DNA of 64,000 nt, from NCBI GenBank assembly GCA_922989275.2, contig OV277856.1:52957358-53021357 (forward strand). The letters run 5' to 3'. The DNA comes from Gari tellinella. Taxonomy: Eukaryota; Mollusca; Bivalvia; Cardiida; Psammobiidae. Shown piece by piece: positions 63,443 through 64,000 of the stretch. The stretch's first letter is position 1; the number at the start of each line of letters is the position of its first letter. A model generated the notes under the pieces. It saw nothing but the letters and a program-made list of their open reading frames with translations, was not told the origin of the DNA and did not search any database. The translations under genes were made by a program, and so were the position numbers.

Positions 63443-64000
63443 AACAGAAACAGGTACCAGTAACAGAACAGATACAGTACCTGTAACAACAGAAACAGGT
63501 ACCAGCAAATATTCAGCAACAGTTCAGGAACAGGTACCAGTAATAGAACAGATACAGTACCAGTAACAACAGAAACAGGTACCAGCAAATATACAGCAAC
63601 AGTTCAGGAATAGGTACAAGTAATAGAATAGAAACAATAACATGTGAATGTAACAGTAAGAGCATAATGTTATACAGGCTTCTATGGCATGAGCAGAAAC
63701 AAATGACAAGCTTACTTGTAACAACAGAAACAGGTACACTGAAGCTCACTTATAACGAAATTGGATATAACGAAATACTGGATATAACGAAACAAACTTT
63801 ATTCCCCATCTTTTATTGAAGAATAGTAAAAAGGACATAACATATGAAATTTGGATATAACGAAATAAATAAGATGGTCCCTGCGACTATAAGTGAGCTT
63901 CACTGTACCATTAACAGCACAGAATCAGGTACATGTACAAGTAACAGCTTAGGAACATGTATCAAAAACATCATAGAAACATGAACCAGTAACAGTTCAG
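63443..64000. repeat. ~81-bp minisatellite resembling the 5' part of GGCX exon 1
   Basis: Units contain agaaacaggtaccagtaaca, gatacagtacc and aggtaccagcaaat. The exon at 62160-62184 has agaaacaggtaccagtaaca too. The array is interrupted by a MITE at 63735-63907 and runs off the window. Confidence 0.8.
63735..63907. mobile_element. TA-type MITE (GAAGCTCACTTATAACGAAA ends), pogo-like
   Basis: tacactgaagctcacttata and tataagtgagcttcactgta are inverted. Several copies of ggatataacgaaa lie inside. Confidence 0.9.

Noticed and set aside
63316..63749. Overlapping hydrophobic minus-strand frames (CWYLFLLL repeats) as a membrane protein
   Set aside because: They run through the ~81-bp minisatellite and a MITE; the resemblance to GGCX exon 1 comes from the shared repeat sequence.

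Overview
This is nuclear DNA of a multicellular animal, most likely a bivalve mollusc. Two multi-exon genes with GT-AG introns and consistent splice phases sit in about 50 kb of short non-autonomous transposons. The repeats include modular elements with ~160-bp core repeats, (ACGG)-like tracts and GCTCACCTGAG...CAGGTGAGCTAAA ends, which resemble the pearl family known from bivalves. There are no operons and no sign of a bacterial genome.

Gene 1 (+ strand, about 1.2-13.1 kb) is a trypsin-family (S1) gene. Six exons join in frame into 232 residues ending in a stop. The upstream exon(s) with signal peptide and activation site were not found. The catalytic His is replaced by Gln and the catalytic Ser by Ile, so it should be a protease homologue without peptidase activity. 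The 3' end of its third visible exon, with the 5' splice site, is amplified into about 22 extra 58-bp copies inside the next intron.

Gene 2 (- strand, 62.24 kb down to 33.41 kb) is vitamin K-dependent gamma-glutamyl carboxylase (GGCX). Thirteen exons encode 616 residues to the stop; roughly the first 100 residues lie beyond the right edge or were not recognised. Its introns are packed with MITEs. Several transposon ends lie 5-30 nt from splice sites, and the 5' edges of two or three exons are tandemly duplicated together with their acceptors.

Between and inside the genes, from left to right: 0-6 kb scattered MITEs and a pearl-like element; 6.6-8.0 kb the exon-edge minisatellite; 9.6-12.7 kb tandem duplications, foldbacks and tRNA-like SINEs; 13-20 kb MITEs including a probable Harbinger-type element; 20.9-25.1 kb a decayed non-LTR retrotransposon inside a pearl-like array; 25-33 kb MITEs and pearl-like arrays; 33-62 kb the GGCX gene with nested MITEs; 62-64 kb a pearl-like element and a minisatellite.

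For reference I use descriptive names. TA-type MITEs have ends TACAGT...ACTGTA. TTAA-type MITEs have TTAA at both ends, as piggyBac elements do. CAGGG types are hAT-like. Two palindromic hairpin cores recur in elements with different ends: core A (CAAACAG...GATCAGACG and its inverse) and core B (TTAAAGCAGG...GCAGAA and its inverse). This modular sharing of hairpin cores, and the amplification of exon edges, are the most unusual things here. No RNA gene with a convincing functional fold and no CRISPR array was found.
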